Shown here one piece after another: positions 50,720 through 60,475 of a stretch of 64,000 nucleotides of DNA. Position 1 is the stretch's first letter. The number at the start of each line of letters is the position of its first letter. The position numbers and the translations under genes are program-made. Below the pieces are notes generated by a model, which saw only the letters and a program-made list of their open reading frames with translations, did no database searches and was not told the DNA's origin. Where the stretch lies: assembly GCF_011250515.1 (NCBI RefSeq), contig NZ_JAANOP010000005.1, forward strand, positions 126,877-190,876, in the 5' to 3' direction. The stretch comes from Aquirufa ecclesiirivi (GTDB lineage: Bacteria > Bacteroidota > Bacteroidia > Cytophagales > Spirosomataceae).

Positions 50720-53268
50720 TACACGAGACAATCGGATCAGTTGGTCACCTATTAGTCATCATATCCTTTGTAACTGCCCTATTGGCAACTTTTTCCTATT
50801 TCAAGGCCACTCAAGCGGCAGATGATGTAGCTGCCAAAGATTGGGTGAAATTAGCCAGAGCTATTTTCATCATTCACTTGATTGCGGTGATTGGTGTGGC
50901 ATCTAGCTTATTTGTCATTATTTACAACCACTATTTCGAATACCACTACGCCTTCTCCCATTCGTCCAAAGCCTTACCGATGGCTTTCATGATTTCATGC
51001 TATTGGGAAGGACAGGAAGGTAGTTTCCTTTTGTGGATATTCTGGCAAGCCATTTTAGGTGTCATTCTGATGGTTAAAAACCCGAAATGGGAAGCTCCCG
51101 TTATGACCGTTTTTGCCTTGGTTCAAACCTTTTTAACCTCCATGATTTTGGGAGTAATCCTTCCTTACATCGATCTAAAAATCGGCTCCTCTCCTTTCCT
51201 ATTATTACGAGAAGCCCAGCCAGATCTACCTGTATGGAGTCTGCAACCTAATTTCATTCCTAAAGACGGTCGTGGCTTAAACCCGTTATTGCAGAATTAT
51301 TGGATGGTCATTCACCCTCCTACCTTATTCTTGGGATTTGCCTTAACCTTAGTGCCTTTTGCTTATTTAATTGCGGGTCTATGGAAAAATAAATTAACCG
51401 AATGGATCAAGCCCGCTTTGCCTTGGGCTCTTTTTGGTGCTGGAATTTTAGGTATCGGTATCATGATGGGTGCCTATTGGGCATATGAAACATTGAACTT
51501 TGGTGGCTATTGGAACTGGGATCCAGTAGAAAATGCATCCTTCGTTCCATGGTTAGTGCTCATCGGCGCTATCCATACCATGATTGCCTACAAACATTCA
51601 AGTGCCGCTTTAAAAACCTCCATCATCTTGGTGATATCCACCTTTATTTTGGTCTTGTATTCTACTTTCTTAAACCGCTCGGGTATCTTAGGAAATGCTT
51701 CTGTTCACTCTTTTACCGATTTAGGTTTATCAGGACAGTTGCTCATCTACATGTTGACTTTCTTATTTGTGGCTATCTTTTTTGCCGTAAAAAGATGGAA
51801 ACAATTACCCGTGGATGAAAAAGAATTAGGCATTTACTCCCGTGAATTTTGGATCTTTATTGGGGCTTCCATTTTGGGATTATCAGCCTTCCAATTGATT
51901 TTCACCACGTCCATCCCCGTCTATAATAAAATAGCGGAGGCTTTCGGTATTGTATCCAATATTGCCTTACCTGCCGATCAAGTAGAACACTACAGTAAAA
52001 TTCAAATTTGGATCTTCCTAGCCATAGCAGCATTAAGCGCCGTTGGACAATATATTTGGTGGGGAAAATTAAAAGAATCTACTTCCTTTAAGCCCCTGAC
52101 CAACTCAGCTTTGGTGGCAACATTATTGACAGTCCTGTTTGTCAATTTGGGTAAAGTCTATACCGTTTCTTACATCTTACTACTATGGACCAGTTTATTC
52201 TCCGTCATTGCTAATTCCAATATCCTGATATTCTTAATTCGTCAGCGATTTAATTTAGTTGGAGGAGCCATGGCACACGTCGGTCTAGCGGTCATGCTCA
52301 TAGGTATCTTGTTTTCTTCAGGGTATTCCAAAGTCGTTTCATTAAACCGCTCTGGTTTTGCCATTTCCAATAAAGTGGAGCAGTTTACCAAAGATGACAA
52401 CAAAGAGAACAAAGAGAATCTTCCACTTTGGTTGGGCCAAGGGGCTCAAATGCAAGATTATTTGGTGACATACAAAGGCCGTATGATTGAGCTAAGAGGA
52501 AAACCAGGTTATTATCCAAGAAAAGACTTTGAAGTTATTGAGGGCGATTTCCATGCGGTTGCATTACGCAACGTGGAAAAAGACGGTCAAATGGTTGCTA
52601 AAAAAGGAGATACCTTAACCGTAGAACCTGAGAATACTTACTATGAATTAGAATTTAAAAATGCGGAAGGGAAATCCGTTTCTTTATATCCTCGCTGGCA
52701 GGTAAACCCGAAAATGGGGACGGCCATTTCGCCCGACGTGAAACATGCTTGGGGTCACGACATTTATACTTATGTTTCACTAGACCCACGTTTGGCAGCA
52801 GAAGCGGGAGAAGAAAAACAATGGAGTCAAACAGTCAATTCGACGGTGAGTATTGGTGATACTTTATTCCTGAATGATTTTGTGGCTGTTTTACAAGATG
52901 TATCTCGAGTGAATTCCGTAGAAGATATGACTTTAGGACCAAACGATGCCGCGGTAAAAGCGCAATTCCAGGTTCTAGGTAAAAACTTCCAACAATTTTC
53001 GCTAGCCCCTCTTTTCATCATCAAAGGTGGCATGGTCGCTATGCCAGCATTTGAAAGTGAGGAAACAGGTATCAAAATTAAATTCACGGCGATTAACCCA
53101 AAAACCCAACAGTTTAGTTTTGCGGTTAATACAACCCAACAAGATTTGATTATTATCAAAGCATTAGAAAAACCCTACATTAACTTGGTTTGGGTAGGTT
53201 CCATTTTGATATTTATGGGATTATTTGTGGCCATGTACCGTAGAATGCAACAACCCAAAGCTGCTTAA
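50716..53268 (+). CDS. ccmF: Cytochrome c heme lyase CcmF, extended form
   Basis: An 850-residue polytopic protein, longer than E. coli CcmF (about 650 aa). WWD motif GGYWNWDPVENASFVPWL near 261-278; periplasmic histidines in NYWMVIHPPTLF near 192-203 and SVHSFTDLG near 329; TM helices throughout. A large soluble C-terminal region (about 545-810, VEPENTYYELEFKNAEGK) precedes a last TM helix. It attaches heme to apocytochrome c. ccmG and ccmH, and CcmA, are absent locally. Confidence 0.94.
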   Translation: MIHETIGSVGHLLVIISFVTALLATFSYFKATQAADDVAAKDWVKLARAIFIIHLIAVIGVASSLFVIIYNHYFEYHYAFSHSSKALPMAFMISCYWEGQEGSFLLWIFWQAILGVILMVKNPKWEAPVMTVFALVQTFLTSMILGVILPYIDLKIGSSPFLLLREAQPDLPVWSLQPNFIPKDGRGLNPLLQNYWMVIHPPTLFLGFALTLVPFAYLIAGLWKNKLTEWIKPALPWALFGAGILGIGIMMGAYWAYETLNFGGYWNWDPVENASFVPWLVLIGAIHTMIAYKHSSAALKTSIILVISTFILVLYSTFLNRSGILGNASVHSFTDLGLSGQLLIYMLTFLFVAIFFAVKRWKQLPVDEKELGIYSREFWIFIGASILGLSAFQLIFTTSIPVYNKIAEAFGIVSNIALPADQVEHYSKIQIWIFLAIAALSAVGQYIWWGKLKESTSFKPLTNSALVATLLTVLFVNLGKVYTVSYILLLWTSLFSVIANSNILIFLIRQRFNLVGGAMAHVGLAVMLIGILFSSGYSKVVSLNRSGFAISNKVEQFTKDDNKENKENLPLWLGQGAQMQDYLVTYKGRMIELRGKPGYYPRKDFEVIEGDFHAVALRNVEKDGQMVAKKGDTLTVEPENTYYELEFKNAEGKSVSLYPRWQVNPKMGTAISPDVKHAWGHDIYTYVSLDPRLAAEAGEEKQWSQTVNSTVSIGDTLFLNDFVAVLQDVSRVNSVEDMTLGPNDAAVKAQFQVLGKNFQQFSLAPLFIIKGGMVAMPAFESEETGIKIKFTAINPKTQQFSFAVNTTQQDLIIIKALEKPYINLVWVGSILIFMGLFVAMYRRMQQPKAA

Positions 53269-53272
53269 TCAC

Positions 53273-53545
53273 ATGACAAGGAAAGAAATCATCATATTAT
53301 CTGCTGGAATTGGATTTTTCATCATTTGGATTATTGATTTAAATGCCCCAACTCCTGTTGAAATCCAAGGAAATTTTTGGTTAGAGATTTACTTTCATTA
53401 TGTTTGGCTTATGTTTGGTCTAGGTTCACTCCTATACTTTCAATATTCCAAGAACTTGCGCATCAAGGAAGAAGAAAAAAAAGCTGGAGAGCCCAAACAA
53501 GATATCCGTAGCCGAGCTATGAAAAGTAACAAGCGCAAAAACTAA
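53273..53545 (+). CDS. Small two-helix membrane protein linked to ccmF
   Basis: A 90-residue protein that I do not recognise. It starts at ATG 53273, 4 bp after ccmF; a longer frame reaching back into ccmF is not credible. TM helices at about 6-22 and 40-57 and a basic C-terminal tail (KEEEKKAGEPKQ...KSNKRKN). It sits in the ccm operon, 5 bp before the CNNM/CBS gene. A cytochrome maturation or oxidase assembly role is possible by context alone. Confidence 0.65.
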   Translation: MTRKEIIILSAGIGFFIIWIIDLNAPTPVEIQGNFWLEIYFHYVWLMFGLGSLLYFQYSKNLRIKEEEKKAGEPKQDIRSRAMKSNKRKN

Positions 53546-53550
53546 GTTAA

Positions 53551-54873
53551 ATGGACCCAGATCCCGGAATATATACCACTCAAGTAGCAGGAATCATCAT
53601 TTCCATGATATTCTCCGCCTTCTTTTCTGGGGTAGAAATGGCCTTCGTTTCCTGCAATAAATTGTATTTTGAGCTCAAAGCAAAACAAAATATCCTGGGT
53701 GCCAAAATCATTTCCAACTTTAACCAATCTCCTTCCCGATTCATAGGAACCATGTTGATTGGTAATACCCTATCCTTAGTGGCCTACGGTATTTTCATGG
53801 AAGAATTTTTGCACCATCAAATTCTAACGTACATCCCCTTTCTTCACAATGAAATTCTGGCACGTTTATTAGCCTCCATTATTGCCACTATTTTGATATT
53901 AATTACCTCTGAATTTACGCCCAAAAGTATTTTCTTAATCAACCCGGATGTCATTTTAGAGTTCTTGGCCATCCTCATTTGGATTGTCTATGCGCTGATG
54001 TTTCCTCTGGTTTGGGTGACAGTAGGTTTGTCTAAATGGTTCATTACCAAAGTACTCCGACTCAACTATTCAGAAGAAAAACCGGCTTTTGGTTTAACAG
54101 ACCTCAATAATTATTTGCAAAATTTGAATCGGAAAGTATCCACTGAAGAAGAAACTGAAGTAGATACCAAAATCTTTCATAATGCCTTAGAATTCAAGCA
54201 AGTGAAAGTACGTGACTGCATGATTCCTCGTACTGAAATCACCGCCATCGATTTGGAAGAAGGTATTGAAGGATTAAAAGAAGTATTTATAGAATCAGGG
54301 CATTCTAAAGTATTGGTCTATAAAGAAAGCTTAGAGGATGTTTTGGGTTATTGCCATTCATTAGCCCTATTCAAAAAACCCAAGGATATTCAATCTATCT
54401 TAACCAGCATTTTAATTGTTCCAGAAGCTATGCCAGCGAACGACTTGATGCTTAAATTTTCCAAAGACAGAAAATCCTTGGCTTTGGTGGTAGATGAATT
54501 TGGAAGTACTTCTGGCCTAGTTAGCATGGAAGATGTTATGGAAAAGATTTTTGGTGAAATCCAAGATGAATACGATGATTCCGAAGATTGGGTAGAAAAG
54601 AAATTGGATGAGAATTCTTATTTATTATCGGGGCGACATGAGATTGATTACCTGAATGAAAAATACGATTGGAATTTCCCTGATGGAGACTATGAAACAC
54701 TCGGTGGTATGCTGATTAGCTTATATGAGGATATTCCTAAAGCCAATGAAATTATTACCTTAGCCCCTTTTCAATTTCAGATTTTGACGTCTACCGATGC
54801 GAGAATTGATACCGTCAAAATGACGATTGTTGGCAAAATTTCTCCCAAGGAAGAATCAAAAACCAAACACTAG
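53551..54873 (+). CDS. CNNM/CorC family protein (hemolysin family, GldE-like)
   Basis: A 440-residue membrane protein: N-terminal DUF21/CNNM domain with four TM helices (about 8-28, 62-82, 98-120, 137-165); two CBS domains (about 215-340, with VRDCMIPRTEITAIDLEE); and a C-terminal CorC/HlyC domain (LVVDEFGSTSGLVSMEDVMEKIFGEI, then YLLSGRHEIDYLNEKYDW). Family members export Mg2+/Co2+. Bacteroidota gliding protein GldE belongs to this family but is normally beside gldD, not found here, so GldE is only an option. Confidence 0.86.
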   Translation: MDPDPGIYTTQVAGIIISMIFSAFFSGVEMAFVSCNKLYFELKAKQNILGAKIISNFNQSPSRFIGTMLIGNTLSLVAYGIFMEEFLHHQILTYIPFLHNEILARLLASIIATILILITSEFTPKSIFLINPDVILEFLAILIWIVYALMFPLVWVTVGLSKWFITKVLRLNYSEEKPAFGLTDLNNYLQNLNRKVSTEEETEVDTKIFHNALEFKQVKVRDCMIPRTEITAIDLEEGIEGLKEVFIESGHSKVLVYKESLEDVLGYCHSLALFKKPKDIQSILTSILIVPEAMPANDLMLKFSKDRKSLALVVDEFGSTSGLVSMEDVMEKIFGEIQDEYDDSEDWVEKKLDENSYLLSGRHEIDYLNEKYDWNFPDGDYETLGGMLISLYEDIPKANEIITLAPFQFQILTSTDARIDTVKMTIVGKISPKEESKTKH

Positions 54874-56018
54874 TTTTCCAGAACCCGTTGAAGGGTTTGG
54901 CATTTCATAACCGTTTCTTGCCATTCTTTTTCTGGATCAGAGTCCTCCGTGATACCACATCCTGCAAAATAGGTTGCCCGACATTTTCCTTCGCTTTGGT
55001 CTACTTTTACGGTTCGTAAGTTGACAAATAAATGAATCTCCTCCCCCAAATTGACAGGTCCTAAATAACCTGAATACAATTCGCGCGCATGTTTTTCTGC
55101 TTTGGCAATCCAGGCTATAGCCTCCTCCTTAGGTGTTCCACAGACTGCCGAGGTAGGATGCAAAAGGGATAACAAAATTCCCGGCAATTGAGAGAAATTC
55201 AAAGCCTTAGTATCCACGGTAAATTCAGTTTTTAAATGCAGCAGGTTACCTGCCAAAATCGTTTTGGGGCCAATCTCTTGGTATTCCCTTAATCGAATTT
55301 TCTTAAAGCATTCGATGATATATCGACAAACGTAGGCTTGTTCTTCAATTTCTTTTTGAGACCAGCGTGCATTTTGTGGAGAGATGATTTCTCCCTGCGG
55401 GTCTATAGCTGATTGCGTTCCAGCCAAAGCTATGGTACGAAAAATCCCCTGAGCATTTTGCTCCACCAAAGTTTCTGGTGTAGCGCATAACCAAGTACTT
55501 CCTAATTCCGGTATATACAAAGCGCAAACAAAGGCATTGGGATAGGCTTGGCATAATTGACCAAAAGCCTTTAGCGTAGAAAAATCTCCTGGAAATTCGA
55601 CTTCATCGGTTCTAGAAAGTACTACTTTTTGAAAATGTCCCGTCTGAATTTCTTTGATTGATTCACTTACCCAATGGGTGAAATGCTGATGTTTCTGTTC
55701 ATTTTCCTCGGCATTATGTTTGGGTGTTAACATGGATTCACCTACCACTTCTTCTTGAATTATAGACTCTTCCAATAATGTTTCAGCCTTTAAAAAATAA
55801 GGTAAACCCATGAAAGGAGCTACTAAAAATCCGGCTGGGAAAGTTTCTAAATCCAAAGAGCCTAGCTTCTCTCCACCACTAGAGTCAACCAAAAAATAGC
55901 GCTTATCGCTTTTGGGCAATCTCCACACGGCCATACCTCCACGCTTTTGCAACGTGTTTTGCCACAATTGTTCCCAATCGAGCAAGGAAGTCGTAGTTGA
56001 TGAAAGCGTAGTGGGCAT
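54870..56018 (-). CDS. menF: Isochorismate synthase
   Basis: Converts chorismate to isochorismate for menaquinone (or siderophore) synthesis. 382 aa, one chorismate-binding domain. Motifs: QKVVLSRTDEVEFP near 131, the active-site region TPETLVE near 181 with FRTIALAGTQS near 190-200, ILAGNLLHLKTEF near 256, and C-terminal YLGPVN and RATYFAGCGITEDSDPEKEW. Salicylate or aminodeoxychorismate functions are less likely because no partner amidotransferase is adjacent. The end overlaps the CNNM gene by 4 bp. Confidence 0.92.
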   Translation of the reverse strand: MPTTLSSTTTSLLDWEQLWQNTLQKRGGMAVWRLPKSDKRYFLVDSSGGEKLGSLDLETFPAGFLVAPFMGLPYFLKAETLLEESIIQEEVVGESMLTPKHNAEENEQKHQHFTHWVSESIKEIQTGHFQKVVLSRTDEVEFPGDFSTLKAFGQLCQAYPNAFVCALYIPELGSTWLCATPETLVEQNAQGIFRTIALAGTQSAIDPQGEIISPQNARWSQKEIEEQAYVCRYIIECFKKIRLREYQEIGPKTILAGNLLHLKTEFTVDTKALNFSQLPGILLSLLHPTSAVCGTPKEEAIAWIAKAEKHARELYSGYLGPVNLGEEIHLFVNLRTVKVDQSEGKCRATYFAGCGITEDSDPEKEWQETVMKCQTLQRVLEN

Positions 56019-56088
56019 ATTTGAAAATTGGAATATTAAAGTTAAAAAATTAAGATTAGTGTAAGCTGTTCTTCATTAAGATTTTTAA

Positions 56089-56658
56089 TCATTGTTGATC
56101 TAAGGTCCCCCTAAAATTTCCATTCCATCTTTCTTTTACCTGTGATTCAAATGCAACAACTACCTGCTTCAGTTTTACCTTCAAATCGGAGTCCAATGGA
56201 TTTCCTTCCCCATCCAACTTCCCGCGAATTCCTGAAATCAGAAGACTTGTTTCCTCCGTAAAATTGGCATTGAGCGTTTTCATGATTAACCTTAACTCTT
56301 CATTTCCCATCTTTCCATCAGCAGAAGCAGTAATTAGGCAAGTCGGTTTTTCTGAAAAAACAGTGGTGGCGACACACCATTCTAATGCATTTTTCAACAC
56401 ACTGGGAATACTAAAAATATATTCGGGACTGCAAATCATAATTCCGTCGGCCATCAAAATCCGATTTCGAATTTCTATCACTGAAATGGGTGGATCCACT
56501 TGTGATTGCTCGGGATTAAAATGCGGTATCTGTGCTAAATGATCAAAGATTTCTACCTCAAAATCACTAGAAAACTGAGTCTTCAAATAGTGTAGCAATT
56601 TCAAATTGGAGGACTTGGAACTAGCACTCCCCACTATGGCAAAAATCTTTTTTTTCAT
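56089..56658 (-). CDS. NADPH-dependent FMN reductase family protein
   Basis: A 189-residue flavodoxin-like protein (PF03358). Phosphate loop FAIVGSASSKSSNLKLL near 5-21; FMN-proximal MICSPEYIFSIPSVLKNALEW near 73-93, whose SPEY motif is typical; CLITASADGKMG near 103. It would reduce flavins, quinones or chromate-like electrophiles using NADPH. It lies between menF and the LLM oxidoreductase, all on the minus strand. Confidence 0.86.
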   Translation of the reverse strand: MKKKIFAIVGSASSKSSNLKLLHYLKTQFSSDFEVEIFDHLAQIPHFNPEQSQVDPPISVIEIRNRILMADGIMICSPEYIFSIPSVLKNALEWCVATTVFSEKPTCLITASADGKMGNEELRLIMKTLNANFTEETSLLISGIRGKLDGEGNPLDSDLKVKLKQVVVAFESQVKERWNGNFRGTLDQQ

Positions 56659-56725
56659 ATACCATTACGAATTAGGCTACCTGTAACATTGGAAGGAATG
56701 AGAAAAAAATAATTCTTGGTCTTCA

Positions 56726-57715
56726 TTAGGCCAAGGCTTCATGCAATATAGAATATGACCTCTTCTTTTTTTCTCCATCGAAAATATAGGTCGCCACCAT
56801 TAATTCATCAATCCCCGTTTCTTCGATAAAATTTCCCAATTGCGTACGCAAGGTTTCAGGACTACCATAAAAACTACAAGCCAGCATCTTATCTGCCATA
56901 GCTCTAATTTCAGGAATCTGGTAGGCTTCTGGCAATGGCCCTGGAGGCGCTAAAGGTACACGGCGGTTAGTTATGATACCCACAAACATACGGATTAAAC
57001 TACTGCGAAGAAAAGCAGCCTCCTCATCCGTGTCTGCTCCCACTACATTCACACAGGCCATCACATAGGGTTTATCTAATTGGGAAGATGGGATAAAATT
57101 CTTCCGATAAATATCAATGGCTGACCGAAATTGAGCGGGAGCAAAATGGGCGGCAAAAGCATAAGGCAAGCCCATTTTAGCAGCCAAATAAGCGGAATCG
57201 GTACTAGATCCTAAAATCCAGATGGGCACATCGATACCTTCGGCTGGAAAGGCTCGTACTTGAGCCAAGCTATTTTCATCACTAAAATATAATTGCAATT
57301 GCTCCACATCCTTAGGGAAATGGTATGCTGTATCCATATTATCCCTTCTCAACACACGAGCGGTTTGTTGGTCCGTACCCGGAGCACGACCGAGTCCCAA
57401 ATCTATCCGATTGGGGTACATGGATGCTAAGGTTCCAAACTGTTCGGCAATCACTAATGGGCTATGATTCGGTAACATGATTCCACCAGAACCTACACGG
57501 ATCTGGGATGTTTTTCCTGCGACATGACCTATCAAAACGGAGGTAGCTGAACTAGCGATAAACTCCATGTTATGGTGTTCTGCCAACCAAATCCGTTGAA
57601 AACCCAAAGCCTCCGCATGCTGCGCTATTTCCACCGTTCTTTCTATGGCCGTAGCGGCTGTTCCTCCTTGTGGAATGGGGGCAAGTTCTAATACAGAAAT
57701 GGGGATTTTAGGCAT
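56726..57715 (-). CDS. LLM-class flavin-dependent oxidoreductase
   Basis: A 329-residue luciferase-like monooxygenase (TIM barrel using F420 or FMN). N-terminal [34 protein letters not shown] near 43-62; [22 protein letters not shown] near 90; [13 protein letters not shown] near 114. The family label 'MsnO8/alkanal monooxygenase-like' is usual for this subgroup. The ATG at 57715 fits; a TTG at 57760 would add 15 unrelated residues. Substrate unknown. Confidence 0.9.
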   Translation of the reverse strand: MPKIPISVLELAPIPQGGTAATAIERTVEIAQHAEALGFQRIWLAEHHNMEFIASSATSVLIGHVAGKTSQIRVGSGGIMLPNHSPLVIAEQFGTLASMYPNRIDLGLGRAPGTDQQTARVLRRDNMDTAYHFPKDVEQLQLYFSDENSLAQVRAFPAEGIDVPIWILGSSTDSAYLAAKMGLPYAFAAHFAPAQFRSAIDIYRKNFIPSSQLDKPYVMACVNVVGADTDEEAAFLRSSLIRMFVGIITNRRVPLAPPGPLPEAYQIPEIRAMADKMLACSFYGSPETLRTQLGNFIEETGIDELMVATYIFDGEKKKRSYSILHEALA

Positions 57716-57778
57716 GTCTATTGGAGAGGGATTAAGAAATAAAACTTCATTTCTTATCAATATGTTCCCTCATCTTAC

Positions 57779-58246
57779 TTATAATTTCACTTGCTTACTA
57801 TAATACTGATCATCTACTTTTCCATCAAGGTCAAAATCCTCCACTCCCCAATACTCGATTTGATTTTTCTTAATTTTGAATTTAAACTTATAGGTGATCC
57901 GCTTGGGAATGGTATCTTGGATGATTAAGGTATCTTGAACAATTCTCCAGGTTCCAGCAGGGTCATAGGTCGCCTTTCCTTGAAGATTTCGATGCAATGA
58001 ATGGTATCGCCCATCCGCCGAATAGGTGGTTTGAATATTTTTAGCTTTCATTTTTGCCTCCCAATCCTTTCCATAGACCTCGATCTTTTGCGTACTATCT
58101 GAATTCTTAAAGCTAGGCATGGTGATTCTCAAATGCGCTATTTCCCAAGTACCGATCATGGCTTTTGAAGTAGCTTGGCGGCAAGAAAACAACACTAAAC
58201 TAGAAAGTGTTAGTATTCCTAAAGCTAAGATCCTTGGAGTTTTCAT
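57779..58246 (-). CDS. Lipocalin-like lipoprotein, unknown function
   Basis: A 155-residue lipoprotein with lipobox VLFSC (Cys22). The first strand MIGTWEIAHLRITM and later YDPAGTWRIVQDTLIIQD resemble lipocalin-like and DUF4-type small beta barrels of Bacteroidota. It ends in FDLDGKVDDQYYSKQVKL. It may bind a ligand in the periplasm; unknown. Located between the LLM and thioesterase genes. Confidence 0.72.
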   Translation of the reverse strand: MKTPRILALGILTLSSLVLFSCRQATSKAMIGTWEIAHLRITMPSFKNSDSTQKIEVYGKDWEAKMKAKNIQTTYSADGRYHSLHRNLQGKATYDPAGTWRIVQDTLIIQDTIPKRITYKFKFKIKKNQIEYWGVEDFDLDGKVDDQYYSKQVKL

Positions 58247-58276
58247 GGTGAATTGGTTTAATCAAATTCGAGAAAA

Positions 58277-58696
58277 CTATGCCGACAAAATCGCCACCGT
58301 CAATCGACTCACGCATACTAAGTCGCCCTGCTCATTGTGAATCTTGATATCATACACATGCATGGTCCGACCAATCCGAATAGGCGAACAAGTTCCGATC
58401 ACCCAACCATCTCGCACGGCTTTCAAGTGATTGGCATTAATTTCTACACCCACGGCTTTCATCGTAGCAGGATCTTTGGCCACTAACATGGTCGCGATAC
58501 TTCCCATGGTCTCGGCTAAAACCACAGATGCACCGCCGTGCAATAGCCCAAAGGGTTGTTTGGTGCGATGATCTACTGGCATACGTGCTGTGAAATACTC
58601 TGGATGAATCTCTAAAAATTCGATTCCCAGATGCTCGATCATATTGCCTGTACTAAAGCTGTTTAGTTGTTCTATGGTGATGGATGTATTAAACAT
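58277..58696 (-). CDS. Hotdog thioesterase, EntH/MenI type
   Basis: A 139-residue hotdog-fold protein with the motif FGLLHGGASVVLAETMGSIA near 49-68, where the HGG loop and Glu are the catalytic pair of the YbdB/EntH and MenI (DHNA-CoA hydrolase) group. Because a menaquinone-type isochorismate synthase lies 2.7 kb away on the same strand, DHNA-CoA hydrolase (MenI) is a fair guess but not shown. Two such hotdog genes are in the window. Confidence 0.85.
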   Translation of the reverse strand: MFNTSITIEQLNSFSTGNMIEHLGIEFLEIHPEYFTARMPVDHRTKQPFGLLHGGASVVLAETMGSIATMLVAKDPATMKAVGVEINANHLKAVRDGWVIGTCSPIRIGRTMHVYDIKIHNEQGDLVCVSRLTVAILSA

Positions 58697-58704
58697 ATAT
58701 TTCG

Positions 58705-58712
58705 TATTTTTG
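58705..58712 (+). promoter_or_regulatory. Predicted -7 box for the phosphatase/LytS/LytTR genes
   Basis: TATTTTTG, a TAnnTTTG match, would give a leader of about 44 nt before the ATG at 58764. No TTG at the -33 distance. Confidence 0.38.
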
Positions 58713-58763
58713 TGCCTAAAATTCGTAATAATTTACTAATTCCAACCTCAATTCGCCTTTTTT

Positions 58764-59405
58764 ATGCACCCTATCAAAGACATTTACCTGATTCGCCACG
58801 GAGAAACTGATTATAACAGAATGGGGGTGGTGCAAGGAAGCGGCATAGATGCCCATTTGAATGAGTTGGGACGTCAACAGGCTCAGGCGTTTTTTGATCA
58901 TTATGAAGATTTGTACCTTGATAAAATATATACTTCGGCGTTAATCCGTACTCACCAGTCGGTAGATGGATTTATTAAAAAGGGAATTGCTTGGGAACAG
59001 CACCCGGGATTGAACGAAATCTCCTGGGGAAATAAGGAAGGGAAGTCGCCCAACACGGATGACGACCTTTACTATAAAAATTTAACCAGAACTTGGCGAG
59101 AAGGGAACATTGATGTACCTTCGGAAGAGGGTGAGAGCCCTGTACAGGTTTTGGAAAGACAAAAACCAGTGGTTGATTTAATCCTTTCACGTCCCCAAGA
59201 GCAGGCTATTTTGATTGCGATGCACGGTCGTGCTATGCGGGTTTTATTAACACATTTGTTTGAACAACCTCTACACAAAATGGATGATTTTGCCCACAGC
59301 AATCTCTGTTTATACCATTTACAATACTCTTACCCTGACCGTGTATTTAAACTGGTGAAAGGACCCTTGACCGAACACCTGAAGCACTTACCTGATTCCA
59401 TGTAA
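58764..59405 (+). CDS. Histidine phosphatase family protein
   Basis: A 213-residue phosphoglycerate mutase-like phosphatase. Catalytic motif YLIRHGETDYNRMG near 8-21 (RHG; His near 12 is the phospho-acceptor), the second His in IAMHGRAMRVLL near 153, and an intermediate Glu in EISWGNKEGK near 87. Substrate unknown; members act on phosphorylated sugars, alpha-ribazole phosphate or proteins. The LytS-type kinase gene follows by 2 bp. Confidence 0.88.
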   Translation: MHPIKDIYLIRHGETDYNRMGVVQGSGIDAHLNELGRQQAQAFFDHYEDLYLDKIYTSALIRTHQSVDGFIKKGIAWEQHPGLNEISWGNKEGKSPNTDDDLYYKNLTRTWREGNIDVPSEEGESPVQVLERQKPVVDLILSRPQEQAILIAMHGRAMRVLLTHLFEQPLHKMDDFAHSNLCLYHLQYSYPDRVFKLVKGPLTEHLKHLPDSM

Positions 59406-59407
59406 TT

Positions 59408-60445
59408 ATGAAGAGACGGAAGCTTTATTGGGTTTTACAATTTTCAGGCTGGTTTGCCTGGACGCTCAATGAGGCTTTATTGTACACCATGCAATATGGT
59501 TGGAGGTGGGCATGGCTCTATGCATTTGTGGGAAATATTTCCTTGGCCGTTTTATTGACACACCAGTACAAACAAATTACTCAAAAATACCAATGGCAAA
59601 ATTATCCTCTTTTTAAATTATTGAGGATAAATCTTCAAGCCCTCTTGGTCATGGCTTCCATTTTGTTGGCCTTTAATTTACCCTTGGACTTCGCCTTACT
59701 GCAAGAAAACTATGAAGTAAAATTAAACACCTTCATCATCTTGCAATACCTGTTCAATTTCATGAAACCCTTGGCTATTTGGCAGTTGATTTTTTTCTTC
59801 TTTCAATACTCTCAGAGGAAATTGGAAATAGAAAGGCAAAACGATCAATTGGAGCGAACCATTCAGGAGACGGAAGGAAAGATTTTACGTGCTCAAATGA
59901 ACCCCCACTTTGTGTTCAATGCCTTGAATAGTATTCGGGCATTAATTACCGAAGATCCGAGTAAAGCGAAAAAAGGGATTAACCAATTATCGAAATTACT
60001 TCGGAGTTCTTTACTGACCGAAAGAAAAAAAACGATTCCTCTGTCTGAGGAAATAGAAACCATACTTGATTACTTATCCTTGGAAAAAATCCGTTATGAA
60101 GATCGTTTATACTGGGAGGTTCAAATCCCCAAAGAACATCTAAAAGCAGAAGTACCTCCCATGATTTTGCAGACCTTGGTAGAAAATGCCATCAAACATG
60201 GAATCTCACATTCGGTCAAAGGGGGCACCATTCAAATTCAGGCACATAAAGTAGGGAATTTGTTGCATGCCTATGTCATTAACCCAGGTACCATTAAAAC
60301 CAAAGAAAGTGAAACGGGAGTGGGGATGAAAAACTCCATAGCACGTTTGAAGATATTGTTTGGAGAGACCGCTCAACTAAGGCTTAAACCTTTCGACAAA
60401 AATCAAGTGATTGCCGAATTAATAATCCCTTATCTTGTGCCTTAA
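59408..60445 (+). CDS. Sensor histidine kinase, LytS/YehU type
   Basis: A 345-residue kinase: four TM helices in the first 130 residues (about 12-30, 40-56, 73-92, 107-130), a coiled-coil stretch (RKLEIERQNDQLERTIQETE), the His_kinase domain with the phospho-accepting His in QMNPHFVFNALNSIRAL near 167, and an ATPase domain with LVENAIKHGISH near 258 and GVGMKNSIARL near 302. No extracytoplasmic sensor domain is seen, so it probably senses through its TM region. Partner regulator is the next gene. Confidence 0.92.
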   Translation: MKRRKLYWVLQFSGWFAWTLNEALLYTMQYGWRWAWLYAFVGNISLAVLLTHQYKQITQKYQWQNYPLFKLLRINLQALLVMASILLAFNLPLDFALLQENYEVKLNTFIILQYLFNFMKPLAIWQLIFFFFQYSQRKLEIERQNDQLERTIQETEGKILRAQMNPHFVFNALNSIRALITEDPSKAKKGINQLSKLLRSSLLTERKKTIPLSEEIETILDYLSLEKIRYEDRLYWEVQIPKEHLKAEVPPMILQTLVENAIKHGISHSVKGGTIQIQAHKVGNLLHAYVINPGTIKTKESETGVGMKNSIARLKILFGETAQLRLKPFDKNQVIAELIIPYLVP

Positions 60446-60475
60446 TTCCTGTGTTTTTACAAAATAAACCCTACT

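Noticed and set aside
52827-53159. 110-codon open frame opposite ccmF
   Set aside because: Antisense to the CcmF C-terminal domain, no promoter or family similarity.
53551-54873. Firm assignment as gliding protein GldE
   Set aside because: The family fits but the usual neighbour gldD is absent; the family also contains many ion exporters.
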